NCBI GenBank assembly: GCA_019638025.1
Contig: JAHBUO010000004.1
Coordinates: 54,944 to 118,943, forward strand
DNA length: 64,000 nucleotides
Source: Ignavibacteriaceae bacterium
GTDB taxonomy: Bacteria; Bacteroidota; Ignavibacteria; Ignavibacteriales; Ignavibacteriaceae
Reading direction: 5' to 3'
The translations under genes and the position numbers were made by a program. Within the stretch, counting starts at the first letter, position 1. The number at the start of each line of letters is the position of its first letter. This document shows, piece after piece, positions 61,092-64,000 of this stretch. The notes beneath the pieces were generated by a model that was not told where the DNA came from, ran no database searches, and saw only the letters and a program-made list of their open reading frames with translations.

Positions 61092-61477
61092 ATCGATTTA
61101 TCTATTTTATATATTATTAAAACTGAAACATAAACTTCCAATATACTTAGAGGAATTGCATAGACAAGGATTGACATCGGAAGCACTCCAAGATTACCAA
61201 TTACAAGCCACATTAAAACAAAGCCAATTATCCAAGATAGAGCAATGGTTTGATTAAAAGAAAATCTTCTTAAAACTATATAATTAATAATCGAAAAACA
61301 GAGTGCCCAAACACCCCAGACCACACCATTTAATGGCTCAGATGGAAATACTATTCCCATTCCGGTGTAGTGATTAACCCAGAAGGATTTTAATAAGAAT
61401 TCATTTCTTACAAACTCGGAAAGACTAATCCAAATCATTGATAATAGAATTGCTATCGCAGCTTTTTTAGTATTCAT
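61088..61477 (-). CDS. Small four-span membrane protein
   Basis: A 129-aa protein with about four hydrophobic segments (~5-22, ~50-70, ~80-98, ~102-122) and little polar sequence in between. A Trp-Gly-Val-Trp-Ala-Leu segment lies near residue 54. I do not recognise a family. It overlaps the DUF1801 gene by 4 nt, which points to coupled translation. Confidence 0.72.
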   Translation of the reverse strand: MNTKKAAIAILLSMIWISLSEFVRNEFLLKSFWVNHYTGMGIVFPSEPLNGVVWGVWALCFSIINYIVLRRFSFNQTIALSWIIGFVLMWLVIGNLGVLPMSILVYAIPLSILEVYVSVLIIYKIDKSI

Positions 61478-61558
61478 AATTCCACTTTTTTAAGTTTAAA
61501 AACAGTAATGATATCGGAGAAGAAATACTCTCCGATATCATTTATTGAGAACTAAAAT

Positions 61559-61741
61559 TTACTTCTGAATTGATTTTTTAACTTTGGCAACTGCTTCTTT
61601 TGAATAGTAACTGCATGCTCCTTTTTTCATTTCGGGTTGGAGTTCAAGAGCCTTAATTGCTTTTGAAACAACAGCTCCTGACACGCCAAGTTCTTTTGCA
61701 ATTGCACCTGCACTAAATAGATTTGATTTTTCTGCTGCCAT
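61559..61741 (-). CDS. Small helix-turn-helix protein
   Basis: A 60-aa protein, almost entirely one helix-turn-helix: Ala-Ile-Ala-Lys-Glu-Leu-Gly-Val-Ser-Gly-Ala-Val-Val-Ser-Lys-Ala-Ile-Lys-Ala-Leu (~13-32) reads as recognition and support helices. A Cys-Ser-Tyr-Tyr-Ser-Lys-Glu-Ala-Val segment follows, with a basic end. It is a stand-alone gene between sppA and the small membrane protein gene. Function is not known; it may bind DNA or be a small regulatory partner. Confidence 0.72.
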   Translation of the reverse strand: MAAEKSNLFSAGAIAKELGVSGAVVSKAIKALELQPEMKKGACSYYSKEAVAKVKKSIQK

Positions 61742-61776
61742 ATAATTTCCTTTCAGATAATGGTAATATTAATTGA

Positions 61777-64000
61777 TTATTTTATTCCGATAGTTTCAAG
61801 CCACATTTCATCGAACGGAAGAATAGTTGCAGGTTGTCCGTTTAGTTCGATTCTTCGCTTCATTTCTTGATAGAAATTTGATTTCTCAAATTGTAATGAA
61901 ATCGGCATGGGAATTAATTCCGAAATATCTAATAGTGGCATTTCGGGGTATTCGGCTATATTATACTCATTCGATTTCAACCCGGCTTTATCAACCGCTA
62001 TTTTAATAGATTCCTTCATTCCTCCGATAACATCGATAAGACCTATTTTTTTTCCGTCTCGTCCTGTCCAAACCCGACCTTGAGCAACTTCTTCAATTTC
62101 ATTTTTCGGTTTACTTCTTCCGGCTGAAACTTTTTCTATAAATTCGTCATACATTCCTAAAATTCTTTTTTTGATTAGTGTTTGCTCTTTTTCATTCATT
62201 GCTCTATCCGGAAGAACTGCACCTACAAATGGCATCACAAGACCAACACCCAAATCAGCCGATTCACCACGTTTAACATGGTCAACGGAAATTCCTAGTT
62301 TTTCTTTTAATCCGGCATTATAAAACCAACCGCCGATAACACCTATCGAGCCGGTTACAGTCATCGGAGCAGCTAAAATTGTATCGGCATACATAGAAAC
62401 CCAATAGCCTCCTGATGCAGCCACTCCGCCTTGAGTAACAATTATTGGCTTCTTTCCCTTGAATGATTTTAATGCTTCAGCAACTAAATCAGCTGCGAGT
62501 GCATCTCCACCGGGGGAATCAACTCTTAGAACAATTGCTTTAACATTGTTATCGTTGCCAACCTTTCTGATTACTTCAGATAAGTATTTTCCGCGCATGC
62601 CGGTGTATAAGTCGGTACCCCCGATAGCGTAAATTACCGCTAGTTCAGGTTTTTTGCCCCAATAATTATCTTCGGGTAATTTATTTTTAAGAATAAATTG
62701 ACTGCCTACTTTCTTTACTTTGTCGCCATCGAAATTAGTTAGAACGCTATCGATATCTTCCCATCGTGAAAGTTTATCAACCAGTTTATGTTCTATGGCT
62801 CCGTTACCAACCACATACATTTCATTATTTACAATGTTATCAAAATCAGTTGCTGAAATATTTCGTGATTCAGTTATTGCATCTTTCACAATATTGTAAA
62901 ATTCTTCTACTAATCGGTCTCTCTGCTCACGGTCTCCATCGCTGAAAGAATCGCGAGAGAATGATTCCATAGCCGATTTATATTTCAAGAATCTCCATTC
63001 TTGATAACCGATCCCAATACTTTCAAACATTCCTTTGTAATAATTCCGACCCATCGCAAATCCTTCTAATGTTAGTCCACCAAGTGGATCCATTACGAGA
63101 TGGTCTGCAACTGAGAACAAATAATATCCAACAATACTTGTTCTATCAAAAAAGATAACAACTTTTTTACCGCTAGATTTAAATGATTCTAATGCGTCAC
63201 GTAATTCCCAGCAAAATTCAAATCCGGTATTCATTCCAACAGCATTTACGACAATTCCTTTTATGCTTGGATCTTCTTTTGCATTTTCAATTGAAGTAAT
63301 GATTGAGTTAAGAGTTTGCGAGTTATCAAATAATTTGTATGATTGATATTTAATTCCACCACTTAACGAGAGGGAAAAGTATTTATCTTTTGGGGCAAAT
63401 GGTTGAATTACGCTTCTTTCGTATGCGCCTAATCTAACTCCGTAAATATTTTGAAGCCCATTACTATTGTTATCTAATTGTTTTTGATAACCCAAACCGA
63501 AGTTTCCTAATCCGACTTGAACTCCGGCTGATAAAGTTTTATTTTCGAAATATCTTGCTGTAAAAGTTAATCCACTGTATAACTCAGCAGAAGCCCCGAG
63601 ACTATATCGGTTTTTTGTATTTGAATTTTTATCCTCAATTACATAGTCACCAAATAATGATAACCATTGATTCCCGAACGGCCGCGCTGCAAATTCAACA
63701 ACGGTTTCGTCGTCGTACGAATTATAAAAAAATCTTGTAGCTCCGACTGAAAGATATTTGAATGGACGATAGAGGATTCCTACTGTATATAATTCAGAGC
63801 GATTAAAAATATTTCTGTCTCCCGTAACCCAACCATAAGAAGCACCAAAACTCATCTCTTCATCTCCGAATGCTGAAGAGAGACGGTATTCTTTCATCGA
63901 AAAGTTTCCCGATTTTTCTGAAATCATTCCAAACCCTAATCCGGAGAGTCCCGCAAAAAGTCCCCACTTATCAAACTTTCCCGGATTTGCATTTCTTTCA
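61777..64000 (-). CDS. sppA: SppA-type S49 protease with N-terminal beta-barrel-like domain (5' end cut by window edge)
   Basis: A tandem S49 peptidase of the 67-kDa SppA type. The frame is open to the right edge, so the true N-terminus is outside; at least 740 residues are visible. Residues are numbered here from an internal Met at 63927. The C-terminal ~520 residues form the two SppA domains with the catalytic Lys317 (Lys-Tyr-Lys-Ser-Ala-Met-Glu-Ser-Phe) and nucleophile Ser505 (Ala-Ala-Ser-Gly-Gly-Tyr-Trp), 188 residues apart, close to the 200 in E. coli SppA. The ~215 residues in front show alternating polar/hydrophobic strands with Gly/Tyr/Phe turns (Leu-Ser-Val-Gly-Ala-Thr-Arg-Phe-Phe; Leu-Thr-Phe-Thr-Ala-Arg-Tyr-Phe), as in outer-membrane beta-barrels. 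Classical SppA lacks this domain. Confidence 0.87.
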   Translation of the reverse strand, partial: ERNANPGKFDKWGLFAGLSGLGFGMISEKSGNFSMKEYRLSSAFGDEEMSFGASYGWVTGDRNIFNRSELYTVGILYRPFKYLSVGATRFFYNSYDDETVVEFAARPFGNQWLSLFGDYVIEDKNSNTKNRYSLGASAELYSGLTFTARYFENKTLSAGVQVGLGNFGLGYQKQLDNNSNGLQNIYGVRLGAYERSVIQPFAPKDKYFSLSLSGGIKYQSYKLFDNSQTLNSIITSIENAKEDPSIKGIVVNAVGMNTGFEFCWELRDALESFKSSGKKVVIFFDRTSIVGYYLFSVADHLVMDPLGGLTLEGFAMGRNYYKGMFESIGIGYQEWRFLKYKSAMESFSRDSFSDGDREQRDRLVEEFYNIVKDAITESRNISATDFDNIVNNEMYVVGNGAIEHKLVDKLSRWEDIDSVLTNFDGDKVKKVGSQFILKNKLPEDNYWGKKPELAVIYAIGGTDLYTGMRGKYLSEVIRKVGNDNNVKAIVLRVDSPGGDALAADLVAEALKSFKGKKPIIVTQGGVAASGGYWVSMYADTILAAPMTVTGSIGVIGGWFYNAGLKEKLGISVDHVKRGESADLGVGLVMPFVGAVLPDRAMNEKEQTLIKKRILGMYDEFIEKVSAGRSKPKNEIEEVAQGRVWTGRDGKKIGLIDVIGGMKESIKIAVDKAGLKSNEYNIAEYPEMPLLDISELIPMPISLQFEKSNFYQEMKRRIELNGQPATILPFDEMWLETIGIK

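Overview
The window is a low-GC bacterial chromosome segment, most likely from the Ignavibacteria (Ignavibacteriota, formerly grouped with Chlorobi) or a close FCB-group relative. The main pointer is a pair of secreted proteins that end in type IX secretion (T9SS) sorting domains with an N-Y-P-N-P-F-N-P motif. Other FCB-like traits are many Ala-Gln signal-peptide cleavage sites, lipoproteins and LytS/LytTR signalling. No rRNA, tRNA, insertion sequence, phage or CRISPR array was seen. Taxonomy is inference from protein style only.

Layout. 1-4683 holds a cut-off M14 carboxypeptidase, a SpoIIE-type phosphatase, a secreted esterase and two small unknowns. 4689-12333 (minus) is a polysaccharide operon: flippase, CgeB-like and DUF268 proteins, three glycosyltransferases and a polyprenyl glycosylphosphotransferase. 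12454-14639 (plus) has a WaaE-like glycosyltransferase, NAD kinase and a thioredoxin-fold protein. 14676-22083 carries an S9 peptidase, a LytTR/LytS two-component pair, an ECF sigma / putative anti-sigma / double TonB-domain operon and a PAS histidine kinase. 22314-26077 has a lipoprotein, a T9SS beta-helix protein, a TPM-domain protein and phosphoglycerate mutase.

26249-33776 (plus) is a heme operon: CcsA/HemX-like protein, hemA, hemC, a cysteine-rich lipoprotein, a TetR-HemD fusion, hemE and hemN. It has a candidate promoter in front and a clear hairpin at its end. 33912-36637 holds a second T9SS protein and an 800-bp gene-free stretch with a 21-bp tandem array and a CACAAAG-type inverted repeat. 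36638-50107 (plus) is a second, larger surface-polysaccharide region with glycosyltransferases, many methyltransferases, YfhO, a flippase, a MetW-like protein and a sugar ketoisomerase/aminotransferase pair. A beta-propeller lipoprotein with its own promoter and terminator sits inside it.

50110-53775 contains a TANGO2/NRDE protein, HU, a glycosyltransferase and a methyltransferase. 53900-60600 (minus) is a complete SUF iron-sulfur operon (sufB-C-D-S-U, a SufT-like gene, bacilliredoxin, Rrf2 regulator). The right end has a DUF1801 protein, two small proteins and an edge-truncated SppA protease.

The most notable observations are the in-frame TetR-HemD fusion inside the heme operon, the SppA protease whose visible N-terminal part looks like an outer-membrane beta-barrel, the 21-bp tandem array whose length keeps frames open on both strands, and a protein with two tandem TonB C-terminal domains encoded behind an ECF sigma factor.
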